From NCBI GenBank assembly GCA_017963165.1, contig JAGCTZ010000180.1, forward strand, positions 16,069 to 80,068: DNA of 64,000 nucleotides, in the 5' to 3' direction. This document shows, in pieces, positions 8,138 through 15,852 of this stretch. Each line of letters begins with the position of its first letter. Position 1 is the first letter of the stretch. A model generated the notes under the pieces. That model was given only the letters and a program-made list of their open reading frames with translations. It searched no databases and was not told the origin of the DNA. Source of the DNA: Treponema sp. GTDB lineage: Bacteria > Spirochaetota > Spirochaetia > Treponematales > Treponemataceae. Made by a program: the position numbers and the translations under genes.

Positions 8138-8555
8138 CTGCTTGAATCCACTGGCACATTCCGCAACCGTGACTTTCATCTGGTCGTGAAAAAAATCCAA
8201 ACTTTTTATAAAACTCTTCTTTGCCCTGCGCCGCCATAAGACTTATCATCATTTTATAGCTAGGCTTAAGAAGACTTTTTATATAATCCATTACGTTATT
8301 CATCAAAGCTCGTCCAAGTCCCTGCCCCTGAAAATCTGGACGTACAATTACATCTGCAATATAAACAACATAGCCATGGTCGGTAATCACGCGGGCGAGA
8401 CCAATCACTTTGCCATCCTTTCTAAAAACACAAAGATGTGTTGAATACTTAAGCCCCTGTTCAGCCTGCTCCAGCGGAAACTCACTCCATCCCACAAGCT
8501 TTCTCATTTCCATATATTCTTCGGGTGTTATATAATCTGTAATTTCGTAATCCAT
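8124..8555 (-). CDS. GNAT family N-acetyltransferase
   Basis: 143 residues. Motif A is IVRPDFQGQGLGRALM (about 70-85), with EEFYKKFGF as motif B. It resembles the small YhbS/YjcF-like acetyltransferases that modify a free amine. Its C-terminus is unusual in being Cys- and Gly-rich (GCGMCQW). The 3' end overlaps the radical SAM gene start, and its own start is three bases from the HAD gene stop, so it is co-transcribed in the array. Confidence 0.9.
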   Translation of the reverse strand: MDYEITDYITPEEYMEMRKLVGWSEFPLEQAEQGLKYSTHLCVFRKDGKVIGLARVITDHGYVVYIADVIVRPDFQGQGLGRALMNNVMDYIKSLLKPSYKMMISLMAAQGKEEFYKKFGFFSRPDESHGCGMCQWIQADADL

Positions 8556-8558
8556 TTT

Positions 8559-9179
8559 TCAAATCTCCAGTAATTGTGAAAGATTATTAATAGTATAATC
8601 CGGTTCTTCAGATTTTGACAGCGGTTTTTGAAGAGCACCAAAGCCCCGTTTTATCCACACAGTTTTCATTCCAAGTGATTTTGCAGGAAGAATATCATTA
8701 TCAAGGCGGTCGCCAATCATGCACGCGTTCTGTGGCTTACAGTTAGCCTTAGCTAACGCATATTCAAAAATCCGAATATCAGGTTTCATAACCTGCACAT
8801 CCCACGACGAAATAATGTACTTAAAATATTTAAGAAGTCCAAAGGCTTCAAGCCGCTCTTTTAAACCATCCAGTTGATTAGCAATTATTCCAAGCTCATA
8901 TTTTTGAGCCAGAACTTTAATTACAGCGGGGGCTTCTTCGTATAATTCTTCAAGTTCAGTGCGATATGGGGCAACCTCTTTAAAACAAAACTTATCTATC
9001 ACCGTGCGGAATTGAGGCTTACGCGAAACAGAAGCAATTTCTATTTCATGATAAATATCATCAGCAGTCAGCCCCAGCTTTTTTGCCTCGTCAGTTTCTG
9101 CCTGCTCATGGCATCGCTTTTCCCAGACAGAATCTTCATTTACAAGAGTATAGCCGACATCAAAAAATAAAACTTTCAT
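8559..9179 (-). CDS. HAD-superfamily hydrolase
   Basis: 206 residues with the HAD core: nucleophile Asp7 in FFDVGYTL, a motif II region (IIANQLDG, with Asn where Ser/Thr is usual), the Lys of motif III (MKPDIRIFEYAL), and acidic motif IV GDRLDNDI. The second Asp of the common phosphatase DxDxT motif is Gly9, as in a HAD subset related to dehalogenase-like proteins, so simple phosphatase activity is uncertain. The ATG overlaps the stop of the PPOX gene by ATGA. Confidence 0.88.
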   Translation of the reverse strand: MKVLFFDVGYTLVNEDSVWEKRCHEQAETDEAKKLGLTADDIYHEIEIASVSRKPQFRTVIDKFCFKEVAPYRTELEELYEEAPAVIKVLAQKYELGIIANQLDGLKERLEAFGLLKYFKYIISSWDVQVMKPDIRIFEYALAKANCKPQNACMIGDRLDNDILPAKSLGMKTVWIKRGFGALQKPLSKSEEPDYTINNLSQLLEI

Positions 9180-9646
9180 TTTACAGGTTCGCCAAAATTA
9201 TGAACTCTTCCGTTTCCCCAACAATGCATGTATTTAGTTGTAAACTTTAAGATTGTGTAATCTGGATCTGTAGGCCCCTTGTGATAATAAATTGTCCAGC
9301 CAAACTGCCAGAAATCTTCTTTTACAGCCTGGTCGGTAACTTCGTCGATTGTACCAATTGCAGAAACACCCTTGAACTGTTTTGGAAGAGTAAAATAAAG
9401 ACATACATTATTATTTGCACGAATCTGACGGATTTTTCGCGAAGAAGTATTTGTCGTCAAATAAATTGTGAGAGTCTCGCCGTCCACGCTGATTGCCTTG
9501 CCCTTAAGCTTTGGATATTTTTTTGGATTTGCAAGATTCAAAAGCGCACGAATTTCCGGGAAGCCTTCTGTCTCCTCTTTTCCAAAGGTTGCAATCTGAG
9601 CACATTCAGCCGTTTGAATTACTTTTACTACGTCGTTGATATTCAT
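9176..9646 (-). CDS. Pyridoxamine 5'-phosphate oxidase-fold flavoprotein
   Basis: 156 residues with the split-barrel FMN-binding pattern: an N-terminal helix, QIATFGKEETEGFPEIRALL, then LYLTTNTSSRKIRQIRANNNVCLYF, which is the classic general-stress-protein-26 type segment that contacts FMN. These proteins bind flavin (FMN or F420-like) and usually act on small molecules, not on pyridoxamine phosphate. GGAGGAATAAAA precedes the ATG and overlaps the stop of the upstream GNAT. Confidence 0.9.
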   Translation of the reverse strand: MNINDVVKVIQTAECAQIATFGKEETEGFPEIRALLNLANPKKYPKLKGKAISVDGETLTIYLTTNTSSRKIRQIRANNNVCLYFTLPKQFKGVSAIGTIDEVTDQAVKEDFWQFGWTIYYHKGPTDPDYTILKFTTKYMHCWGNGRVHNFGEPVK

Positions 9647-9648
9647 TT

Positions 9649-10290
9649 TTATTCCTCCAAATTTTTTCTCATAATATAAGTCTCACCAGTCTGCGAAACA
9701 ACTTCAAAACCCGCTTTTTCATACATGTGCATTGGACCCGTAAACGCCATGCCCATATAGCCGCCGTCTTTTACAGGGTAAGCTTCGACATACTTAAAAC
9801 CTTCTGACTTTGCGTCTTCGCAGACACGCTGCAATAGCATTGAAGCAATTCCTTTGCCACGGTAATCTGGTGAAATTTCAAAACAAACAATGGCTTTGAC
9901 TTCGCCCGGGCCGTTGCAATTAGTAGCCGCTTCATCTTCTGGTGGAGTACGCAAATCAAACTCTCCAGTGTGATAATAATTCAATCTTTCGTTTGCATTG
10001 CACCAGCCTACAGAAACACCATTATCAAATACAAGGTATCCCTGGATTTCTCCGGCAGCAACCATCCGCTCAGCAGATTCGCGCAGGGCCCTTACCCAGC
10101 CCATAAATCCGTTGCCGTATTCTTCTGCTTTTTGATAAAGTTCGACCTTCATCCTTTCTTTACTCAGGTTGAAGGCATTGCAGAAACATGGGGCAAAAGG
10201 CGATCCGTCGGAAAATGCCCTGTTATCAAAAAAATCAAAATAGTCTTTTGCCAGATCAGGCGTCAGTTTTTTTATTTCGAAAGTGTTCAT
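9649..10290 (-). CDS. GNAT family N-acetyltransferase, probably leaderless mRNA
   Basis: About 213 residues from the ATG at 10290. Motif A is FEISPDYRGKGIASMLLQ and the domain ends MYEKAGFEVV. The long N-terminal half (SPFAPCFCNAFN, GYLVFDNGVSVGWCNANER) matches a GNAT subfamily of Firmicutes. The frame begins at a TTG at 10311, but that region forms a -10 element, so the ATG at 10290 is chosen. A TTTACA-17-TATAAT promoter places transcription start at or next to the ATG. Confidence 0.88.
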   Translation of the reverse strand: MNTFEIKKLTPDLAKDYFDFFDNRAFSDGSPFAPCFCNAFNLSKERMKVELYQKAEEYGNGFMGWVRALRESAERMVAAGEIQGYLVFDNGVSVGWCNANERLNYYHTGEFDLRTPPEDEAATNCNGPGEVKAIVCFEISPDYRGKGIASMLLQRVCEDAKSEGFKYVEAYPVKDGGYMGMAFTGPMHMYEKAGFEVVSQTGETYIMRKNLEE

Positions 10291-10297
10291 GATATTA

Positions 10298-10326
10298 ATT
10301 ATATGGGGCAATATAGGATTTGTAAA
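10298..10326 (-). promoter_or_regulatory. Sigma-70-type promoter, leaderless
   Basis: On the minus strand TTTACA (10326-10321), a 17-base spacer and a perfect TATAAT (10303-10298). Only seven bases (TAATATC) separate the -10 box from the ATG at 10290. Transcription should therefore begin at the start codon and no Shine-Dalgarno is available. Confidence 0.75.
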
Positions 10327-10342
10327 TTGCGAAATGATATTG

Positions 10343-10891
10343 TCAAGCCAGTAAATTTTTCATTTCTTCTATCATCACAACCTGGAGCTTTGTGAGATTC
10401 TGAATATATTCTTCTGATTTTTTATAATCTTCGAACAGGGATTCTATACAATCAGAAACCCAAAATAAATTGTAACCGCGATTAAAGGCGTCCATTGTTG
10501 TCATTCGAACACAAACATCACCAGAAAAGCCTGCTATAAATAGTGTATCGATTTTGTTCTGCTGCAAAATTTCATTCAATTCTGTTTCATAAAAACTGGA
10601 AAAGCGTTTTTTGATTATAACGGTTTCATTTTCTTGCGGGAGCGCACTCGGAATTATTTCGCAGTCTTCTGTGTTTTCCATGCACCACATTGCATCTCGG
10701 GTTTTATAAGCTTCCGGCCAATTTGATTTATCTTTTTTGTAAACTGTAATTACATGAATTATTTTGATTTTTGTCTGACGCGCAAATTGAAGCAGCTTTT
10801 CGATATTCGGATTGATTTTGTTTTCAAACTTTGAGATGGCGAGATTATAAAAATATTTCTGAAGATCGATTATGATAATTGCTGGGGTCAT
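10343..10891 (-). CDS. Isochorismatase-family cysteine hydrolase
   Basis: 182 residues with a full catalytic set: Asp9 (IIIDLQKYF), Lys94/95 (IIKKRFSSF) and nucleophile Cys127 in GFSGDVCV, the family's TDVCV-like loop. Relatives hydrolyse amides such as nicotinamide, N-carbamoylsarcosine or ureidoacrylate; the real substrate here is unknown. The ATG has AGGAG about 11 bases upstream and lies 12 bases from the Nudix gene stop, so it is probably in the same transcript. Confidence 0.88.
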   Translation of the reverse strand: MTPAIIIIDLQKYFYNLAISKFENKINPNIEKLLQFARQTKIKIIHVITVYKKDKSNWPEAYKTRDAMWCMENTEDCEIIPSALPQENETVIIKKRFSSFYETELNEILQQNKIDTLFIAGFSGDVCVRMTTMDAFNRGYNLFWVSDCIESLFEDYKKSEEYIQNLTKLQVVMIEEMKNLLA

Positions 10892-10903
10892 GTTTTTTTT
10901 CTC

Positions 10904-11380
10904 CTAAGAACTTTGTTCATCAGCATAATACATTTTTGCCAATCTATATCCTTCTTCTATCTGGGCTTTTCCAACTTCTCCCCAGTTTAACAATTTAATT
11001 GCCTGAGCTGGCGAAACAAATAATCTTTCATACAGTTTTCCATTATCTGTATCTGGTCTGTTTTCACCCATTTTATCAACCTGAGCGATCATTCTGATTT
11101 GTGCAAAAGGCTTTGTACCAGTCCCCTCATCCACGACCTGATAGCCCGCCATATGAATATTTTTAATTGTCATATTGGCTTCTTCCAGTAATTCTCGCCG
11201 CAAAGTATCTTCTCTTGTTTTATCAAATGGCTCCGGACGTCCACCGGTCAAAAAATACTGACCTTCGTATTTCCTCAAAAATACATTGAAATTTTCGTCA
11301 AAAACAATTCCATAAACCTGTTTGATTTCCAGGTCTTCCGGAACTTCGCCGTTAATCCATTTGTATGTAACTTCAGACAT
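10904..11380 (-). CDS. Nudix hydrolase
   Basis: 158 residues. The Nudix box is read in GGRPEPFDK followed by REDTLRRELLEEANM (G-x5-E-x7-REUxEExGU, with Ala for the last Gly). It should hydrolyse a nucleoside diphosphate linked to another moiety. It starts at an ATG just six bases downstream of an extended -10 and heads a transcript with the isochorismatase gene. Confidence 0.88.
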   Translation of the reverse strand: MSEVTYKWINGEVPEDLEIKQVYGIVFDENFNVFLRKYEGQYFLTGGRPEPFDKTREDTLRRELLEEANMTIKNIHMAGYQVVDEGTGTKPFAQIRMIAQVDKMGENRPDTDNGKLYERLFVSPAQAIKLLNWGEVGKAQIEEGYRLAKMYYADEQSS

Positions 11381-11386
11381 AGTATT

Positions 11387-11395
11387 ATTATATCA
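11387..11395 (-). promoter_or_regulatory. Extended -10 promoter, leaderless
   Basis: Minus-strand TGATATAAT, an extended -10 (TGn plus perfect TATAAT), ends six bases before the ATG at 11380. A TTGAGA lies 19 bases upstream as a weak -35. No Shine-Dalgarno can fit in a normal leader, so the mRNA is predicted to be leaderless. Confidence 0.65.
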
Positions 11396-11423
11396 CCTTT
11401 TTTTTAATTTTTCTCAAAATCCG

Positions 11424-11432
11424 TGCTATAAT
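11424..11432 (+). promoter_or_regulatory. Extended -10 promoter for the XRE/zinc-ribbon gene
   Basis: TGCTATAAT, an extended -10, lies 28 bases upstream of the ATG at 11461, which leaves room for a short leader with GTGAGG as ribosome binding site. It is divergent from the Nudix promoter at 11387-11395, so the two start sites lie about 60 bases apart. Confidence 0.65.
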
Positions 11433-11460
11433 AAATCATCAATTCAAAGTGAGGCGCCCG

Positions 11461-11907
11461 ATGGAAGTTTTCGAAATACTTAAACAACTTCGCGAAAAAA
11501 ATAATCTTACTCAGGAAGAGATGGCTGTTCGCGTAAACATTACAAGACAGGCCGTAAGCAGATGGGAAACTGGGGAGACACAGCCTAACCCGCAGATGCT
11601 CATTGTTCTTTCACGAGAGTTTGATGTTTCTATAAATACTCTGCTGGGATCGCCGCGCAAGCTTTTCTGTCAGTGCTGTGGAATGCCTCTTACAGAAGAT
11701 TCCATGATTAGCCGAGAGCCGGACAAAACCTTTAACGAAGACTACTGTAAATGGTGCTACAAGGACGGCGAATTTATTTACAAGCAGAAAGACTCACTCA
11801 TCGATTTTCTTCTGGAGCACATGCCTAACCCGCAGAACCAGAGTGAAGACGAACGCCGCGAGTTTTATGACAACATGCTGTCGCAGCTCAAACATTGGAA
11901 GGCATAG
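11461..11907 (+). CDS. XRE-family regulator with C-terminal zinc ribbon
   Basis: About 148 residues. The N-terminal helix-turn-helix is typical of Cro/CI proteins (LREKNNLTQEEMAVRVNI, then RQAVSRWETGE). From about residue 65 a putative zinc ribbon follows with FCQCCGMPL and DYCKWCYKDG as two Cys pairs. The combination is known in Firmicutes and is used for DNA binding plus metal or partner sensing. ATG 11461 is chosen for its GTGAGG site; a GTG at 11449 is in frame. It is divergent from the Nudix operon and may regulate it (inference). Confidence 0.85.
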   Translation: MEVFEILKQLREKNNLTQEEMAVRVNITRQAVSRWETGETQPNPQMLIVLSREFDVSINTLLGSPRKLFCQCCGMPLTEDSMISREPDKTFNEDYCKWCYKDGEFIYKQKDSLIDFLLEHMPNPQNQSEDERREFYDNMLSQLKHWKA

Positions 11908-11964
11908 GTCGCGCGTCAGTTCCCAAAAAGCAACAACCTGTTTCTTTTTTGTACCCCTCCCCCA

Positions 11965-11973
11965 TGCTATACT
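11965..11973 (+). promoter_or_regulatory. Extended -10 promoter for the ClbS/DfsB gene
   Basis: TGCTATACT, one mismatch from the extended -10 seen at 11424. A strong AAGGAGG follows, seven bases before the ATG at 11995. Confidence 0.55.
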
Positions 11974-11994
11974 AATGTCATAAGGAGGATTCAT

Positions 11995-12549
11995 ATGCCA
12001 AGACCAACCACCAAAGACGACCTGCTCAAAGCAGCACAGGAAAACTACACAGAACTCATGAACTTTATCGACGGGATGACAGAAAAGGAGCTCAATACTC
12101 CGTTTGATTTTTCGGGCCAGCCAAGCAAAAAAGAAGCACACTGGAGCCGCGACAAAAACGTACGCGACGTTCTGATTCACCTGTACGAATGGCACAAGCT
12201 CATGATGCAGTTCCCAAAAAACAATGCAAAAGTAACCGACAGCAAAAACGCAATTTCAATTCTGCCGCCGGATTACAGCTGGAAAACCTACGGCGCTATG
12301 AACATCATGTTCTGGAAAAACCATCAGGCAACAAGCCTCGAGTCAGCAAAAGCCCTGTTCAAAAAAAGCCACGCCGACGTCATGAAGCTCATCCAAAGCT
12401 ACTCCAACGAAGAACTCTTCAAAGCAAAATATTTCTGCTGGACCGGCAATTCCTGCCTCGGTTCCTTCTTCGTAAGCAACACCTCCAGCCACTACGCCTG
12501 GGCGTTGAAAAAACTGAAGGCTCACAGGAAGAATTGCAAAGGTAAATAG
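11995..12549 (+). CDS. ClbS/DfsB-family four-helix protein
   Basis: 184 residues. The family pattern is clear: MPRPTTKDDLLKAA, NYTELMNFIDGM, VRDVLIHLYEWHKLM and a C-terminal HYAWALKKLKAH. ClbS protects colibactin producers by inactivating the cyclopropane genotoxin; most homologues, like this one, have an unknown substrate and belong to the wider DinB-like four-helix group. It has a strong Shine-Dalgarno and its own promoter. Confidence 0.85.
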   Translation: MPRPTTKDDLLKAAQENYTELMNFIDGMTEKELNTPFDFSGQPSKKEAHWSRDKNVRDVLIHLYEWHKLMMQFPKNNAKVTDSKNAISILPPDYSWKTYGAMNIMFWKNHQATSLESAKALFKKSHADVMKLIQSYSNEELFKAKYFCWTGNSCLGSFFVSNTSSHYAWALKKLKAHRKNCKGK

Positions 12550-12555
12550 TAACTA

Positions 12556-12646
12556 AGGAGGGGAAAGCCTTCCCCTCGCTCCAACCGCCTGCGGCGTTTT
12601 CCGCTACCCCTTCTCCTAGGGGCTTTGCCCCTAAGACCCCTGCGGA
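12556..12646 (+). repeat. Structured GC-rich dispersed element (copy B)
   Basis: Shows AGGGGAA-AGCC-TTCCCCT (12559-12576, identical to copy A), a CCGCCTGCGGCG segment, CTACCCCTTCT, and a perfect hairpin TAGGGGC-TTT-GCCCCTA (12617-12633). It follows the ClbS/DfsB stop and could help end transcription, although no U-tract follows. Confidence 0.7.
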
Positions 12647-12668
12647 ATACAACTTGACACATCAATTA

Positions 12669-12686
12669 TATAATAGCACTATTATA
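12669..12686 (+). promoter_or_regulatory. Perfect palindrome overlapping a -10 and the start codon (operator candidate)
   Basis: TATAATAG-CA-CTATTATA is a perfect 8-bp inverted repeat ending three bases before the ATG at 12689. It contains TATAAT at its left edge; a second TATAAT overlaps its right end at 12683-12688. TTGACA at 12654-12659 is not at standard spacing from either. A protein binding here would block both transcription and initiation, as in autoregulated small genes. Confidence 0.5.
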
Positions 12687-12688
12687 AT

Positions 12689-12877
12689 ATGAAAAAGTCA
12701 GTTGGATATGCATCATGTATTTTAAAAAATCATTTGTCTCAAAAAAGTGAAGATTCTGATATCTGCATTTCCCCAGAAGTTTCGAACTCATCTCCATTTG
12801 CTGGAATCAAAACTCTTTTTGATATAAAGCATGACGATATTATGCAATCTCTCAGAGAAACCAGAGAAGAAAACTAG
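12689..12877 (+). CDS. Small protein, antitoxin-like, unassigned
   Basis: 62 residues, hydrophilic, with a C-terminal helix DDIMQSLRETREEN that resembles the end of some Phd/RelB-type antitoxins. No family is recognised with confidence and no ribosome binding site is visible, but the palindrome at 12669-12686 abuts it. The gene following it (GNAT, 12896-13354) is convergent, so no toxin partner in the same operon exists. It may be a small regulator, an orphan antitoxin, or not expressed. Confidence 0.35.
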   Translation: MKKSVGYASCILKNHLSQKSEDSDICISPEVSNSSPFAGIKTLFDIKHDDIMQSLRETREEN

Positions 12878-12895
12878 GATTGTAATTAATATTTC

Positions 12896-13354
12896 TTACT
12901 CTTTGTCCAAACTAAAGTGAAAAACTCTTATCGTTCTATCCAACTCTTCAGAAACGATTTTGAAGCCGCACTTTTTTGTATAAAAGTTGATATTCTTTTC
13001 TTTATCTGTCGGAGTTACTAATTCAATTTTTTTCCAATCTTTGTTTTGTTCCTTAAAAAACTCAAGTAATTTATGGCCGATTCCTTGCCGCTGATATTCG
13101 GGGATCACACAAAGAGCCCCCAGATAATAAAGACCGTCATCCTTCTTTGAAACAGATATAGTGCCAACCGGATTTTCACCGTCATATGCTATATATTTTA
13201 AGGTCTCATTAATTGATTTTTCCATGTCGCTGACAGACTTGCCGTAACCAGGACATTCACCATATTTTACATAATCCTCGTAGAAGGCTTTGTTGTAAAT
13301 ATCAACGAGAACCTGTGCATCTTCGGCCATGGCTTTTTTAATCTGAATATCCAA
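12896..13354 (-). CDS. GNAT family N-acetyltransferase (TTG start)
   Basis: 152 residues. Motif A is LCVIPEYQRQGIGHKLLEF (about 91-109) and NINFYTKKCGFKIV is the motif B helix. The start is a TTG at 13354 with GGAG nine bases upstream; the next in-frame ATG would remove the first beta strand. The site lies in the 3' end of the MazG-type gene, so the two genes are coupled. Confidence 0.88.
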   Translation of the reverse strand: MDIQIKKAMAEDAQVLVDIYNKAFYEDYVKYGECPGYGKSVSDMEKSINETLKYIAYDGENPVGTISVSKKDDGLYYLGALCVIPEYQRQGIGHKLLEFFKEQNKDWKKIELVTPTDKEKNINFYTKKCGFKIVSEELDRTIRVFHFSLDKE

Positions 13355-13355
13355 A

Positions 13356-13676
13356 TTAAAACTCCGTATACTTTTTATTGTTCCCGCGTGCTTTGTCCAC
13401 AGGATATTTCTTTTCGTTCATGTCCATCTTCATGTTTATGATTTCGTCTTCGTCCAGACCAAGCACGTCTAAAAGATCGCGACAATAAACAAGGACATCG
13501 GCCAACTCTTCTTTTACATGCTGAAGGTCGTAATCTGTGTCGCTCCACTGAAAGCATTCGAGGAGTTCATTCGCCTCTATCGAAATTGATTTTGCAAGAT
13601 TTGCAGGGCTATGGTACTGCCCCCAATCGCGGTCTTTAACAAATTGTCTGATTCTGTTTATGGTTTGATCGGTCAT
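13356..13676 (-). CDS. MazG-like nucleotide pyrophosphohydrolase
   Basis: About 106 residues from the ATG at 13676, which has GGAG eight bases upstream. The EExxE-type metal site is visible in SIEANELLECFQW and KEELADVLVYCRDLLD, the pattern of RS21-C6/dCTPase and MazG-type all-alpha NTP pyrophosphatases. It should hydrolyse (d)NTP to NMP and pyrophosphate, for house-cleaning of modified nucleotides. One base separates its start from the end of the methyltransferase gene. Confidence 0.88.
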   Translation of the reverse strand: MTDQTINRIRQFVKDRDWGQYHSPANLAKSISIEANELLECFQWSDTDYDLQHVKEELADVLVYCRDLLDVLGLDEDEIINMKMDMNEKKYPVDKARGNNKKYTEF

Positions 13677-13677
13677 T

Positions 13678-14316
13678 TTATACTCCTTCTTTTCTTGCAA
13701 CAAAAAGCCCGTAATTTTCCTTTCCACCATTGCTCGAAGTAATCTGCGCAAATCCTGATTTTTCCAGAGCGTCTATTTCATTTTCAGTTGTGAGAGGAAT
13801 ATCAATGTGTTTGGTGTCATCGGTATTGTTTTCCAATTCCACCAGTTGTTCGGCTTCTTCTTCCGACGTCAGCGCAATCAAATCACAATTGATAAACTGA
13901 CCGCCAGACTTAAGACAATCTCTAATCTTCTTTAGCAATCGGATTTTCTCATCCTTCTTAAAATGATGAAAAGCTGAAGTTGTAATCACGGCGTCAAAAT
14001 CTGCTCCAAACGGAACTTCAAAAAAGTCGCCGCAAATTGTCGTTACGTGGCTGGCAAAATCACGCGTCTTCAACTTTTCTAACATATTCTCGGTGATGTC
14101 GATTACTGTCACCTGCACGTCTGGAAACAACTCAAACAAATGAATCAACTCAAGTCCTGTTCCGCCGCCCAAATCCAGAATCTTTTTTGCGCTCTTGTCC
14201 AGACTTTCAGCCAGCAAAACTTTTGTTTTCATATATTCACTGTGCACATCATCATAGGTGTCAATTTTGCCATTAAAAAACGCGCGGACTTTTTGATTTC
14301 GTTCTTCCAGTGTCAT
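13678..14316 (-). CDS. Class I SAM-dependent methyltransferase
   Basis: About 212 residues from the ATG at 14316. The SAM-binding motif is ILDLGGGTGLELI, followed by acidic VTVIDITENML and motif IV SAFHHFKKDEKI. The substrate is unknown; closest in style to small-molecule methyltransferases. The frame can be extended to 14406, but that runs through the upstream tautomerase gene; the ATG at 14316 overlaps its TGA (ATGA). Confidence 0.9.
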   Translation of the reverse strand: MTLEERNQKVRAFFNGKIDTYDDVHSEYMKTKVLLAESLDKSAKKILDLGGGTGLELIHLFELFPDVQVTVIDITENMLEKLKTRDFASHVTTICGDFFEVPFGADFDAVITTSAFHHFKKDEKIRLLKKIRDCLKSGGQFINCDLIALTSEEEAEQLVELENNTDDTKHIDIPLTTENEIDALEKSGFAQITSSNGGKENYGLFVARKEGV

Positions 14317-14669
14317 TTTTGCACTCCACCCATCCCCCAGTTTTCCAGAGGCGGTTCGTTCATCACTATAAAGACATCGGTGGCGGCTATTTTGAGTCGC
14401 TCGCACAAGAGTCCCGTAATTTTTTCAATTGCGCATTTTTTCTGCTCGCGGGTTCTTCCCGGAAAAATTGTGAATTCAATAATCATAAAGTTTTCGGTTT
14501 TACCTTCCGGCGCCTCCCAGCAAGATTTGTCAAATTCCTCAATTCTCTGAAACCTGTCCCAGTCGGCAATTCCAAAGGCGTCAATCAATCCTTCGTGAAT
14601 ACAATCAAAAACCGTCTTTTTAAAATCTGGAGTTTTTCCAGCAAGCATATTAACTTTTACCAATGGCAT
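14313..14669 (-). CDS. Tautomerase-superfamily protein
   Basis: 118 residues beginning MPLVKVNMLAG, which after Met removal leaves the catalytic Pro1 of 4-oxalocrotonate tautomerase-type enzymes. Residues 60-110 give the second beta-alpha-beta unit (MIIEFTIFPGRTREQK, DVFIVMNEPPLENWG). The length is that of a fused two-unit tautomerase (about 120). GGGAG precedes the ATG. The natural substrate is unknown. Confidence 0.85.
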   Translation of the reverse strand: MPLVKVNMLAGKTPDFKKTVFDCIHEGLIDAFGIADWDRFQRIEEFDKSCWEAPEGKTENFMIIEFTIFPGRTREQKKCAIEKITGLLCERLKIAATDVFIVMNEPPLENWGMGGVQK

Positions 14670-14684
14670 TCTTTTTCTCCCTCG

Positions 14685-15263
14685 TTAATTATCTAATTCC
14701 AAAGTCCAGATTAACTGAATTTCATTTTCCAGTCCCGGCTCCGATGCGTAGGCATTCGTGTCTATTTTAGAAATAACGGCTCCCTGCTTTCTGTAAAATC
14801 TGCAGGCGGTCACATTGTTGTTCTGACTTTCGATTATCATTTTTTTGTAGCCTTTTTCTTGTGCCACACTTTTTGCCTGGTCAAAAAGCTTCTGCCCTAT
14901 TTCCTGATGTTTATATTTATCATCAACGCGGATATCCCACAGAACGCAGGCATTCTTCATTCCACCCAGCATGTATAGATTTGGAGTAGGTCCAGCAAGT
15001 GTCACCGCTCCAACAGGCTTATCATCATCAAAGGCCATAAAAAAATGCCAGGTAGAAATATCAAATTCTTTTTCATATTCAGTCGCGCGCTCGTATTTAG
15101 CAAGGTCTTTTACACAAGGTGCAACAGGAACTTCCTCAAACTCAATTCCACCAAGCCCACCGTCAATTCTGCGGAGCTGCAATTCCGAGTGCACATCAAC
15201 GTTCATGGGAATCTTGTCGTATAATTCAAAATACGATTTGTCTACCTTTTTAATTGTTATCAT
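14685..15263 (-). CDS. GNAT family N-acetyltransferase
   Basis: 192 residues. Motif A reads IRVDDKYKHQEIGQKLFDQA (about 130-149), with Glu-Ile replacing the common Gly in Q/RxxGxG, so acetyl-CoA binding may differ a little. NNNVTACRFYRKQGAVI is motif B. The N-terminus (IPMNVDVHSELQLRR) matches a GNAT subfamily of Firmicutes. GAGG precedes the ATG. Confidence 0.85.
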   Translation of the reverse strand: MITIKKVDKSYFELYDKIPMNVDVHSELQLRRIDGGLGGIEFEEVPVAPCVKDLAKYERATEYEKEFDISTWHFFMAFDDDKPVGAVTLAGPTPNLYMLGGMKNACVLWDIRVDDKYKHQEIGQKLFDQAKSVAQEKGYKKMIIESQNNNVTACRFYRKQGAVISKIDTNAYASEPGLENEIQLIWTLELDN

Positions 15264-15284
15264 AAAAACCTCGCAAGAAATATT

Positions 15285-15842
15285 TTACTCTCCTTCCCAT
15301 TCGCTGCGTAAAATTGAATACCAGCACTGGTCCACAATACCCTGATTGTTTCTGTCGGCGCTGCGGAGGGTTCCTTCATATTTCATACCACACTTTTTCA
15401 TAACCATTCCCGAATGCGGATTATTAGGATCATGATAAGCACGGATACTGTTTACTCCAACCTGTTCAAAGAAAAAATCAATTACAGCATGAAGAACTTC
15501 TGTCATAATTCCCTGATGCCACCATTTTCTTCCGAGCGCGTAACCAAACTCAACAGCTTCAATTTCGTCTTTAGGAAGTCCGTGAATATTTCCGATAGGT
15601 TCGTCTCCGTTTTCCTTGAGTGTTATTGCCCACACATAATAATCATTTTTTTCATATGAAGGAATCCAGCTGTCCAAAACCCATTTGCTCACACCAACAT
15701 TCTTATGAGTGGGCCAGGTCATAAACTTTGTTACTTCTGGATCAGATGCCCAGTTTTTAAACATAGCCGTCGCATCGTCAATTGTGAATCGTCGCAAAAT
15801 CAGCCGCTCTGTTTCTAATTGAATTGTTCCTTTGTGATTCAT
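15285..15842 (-). CDS. RimJ/RimL-type GNAT acetyltransferase
   Basis: 185 residues. The N-terminus IQLETERLILRRFTIDDA is diagnostic of the RimJ/RimL group. The central YALGRKWWHQGIMTEVL is motif A and NPHSGMVMKKCGMKYEGTLR the C-terminal block. Relatives acetylate N-terminal alanine or serine of ribosomal proteins, but most accessory copies act on unknown amines. Confidence 0.92.
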   Translation of the reverse strand: MNHKGTIQLETERLILRRFTIDDATAMFKNWASDPEVTKFMTWPTHKNVGVSKWVLDSWIPSYEKNDYYVWAITLKENGDEPIGNIHGLPKDEIEAVEFGYALGRKWWHQGIMTEVLHAVIDFFFEQVGVNSIRAYHDPNNPHSGMVMKKCGMKYEGTLRSADRNNQGIVDQCWYSILRSEWEGE

Positions 15843-15852
15843 TTTTTTCCTT

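Noticed and set aside
12689..13354. Toxin-antitoxin pair (small protein plus GNAT toxin)
   Set aside because: GNAT toxins are known, but the two genes are convergent, and the GNAT belongs to the minus-strand array with the MazG-type gene.
14140..14696. Plus-strand frames over the methyltransferase and tautomerase
   Set aside because: Rich in Phe, Ser and Cys with no known motif; shadows of genes on the other strand.
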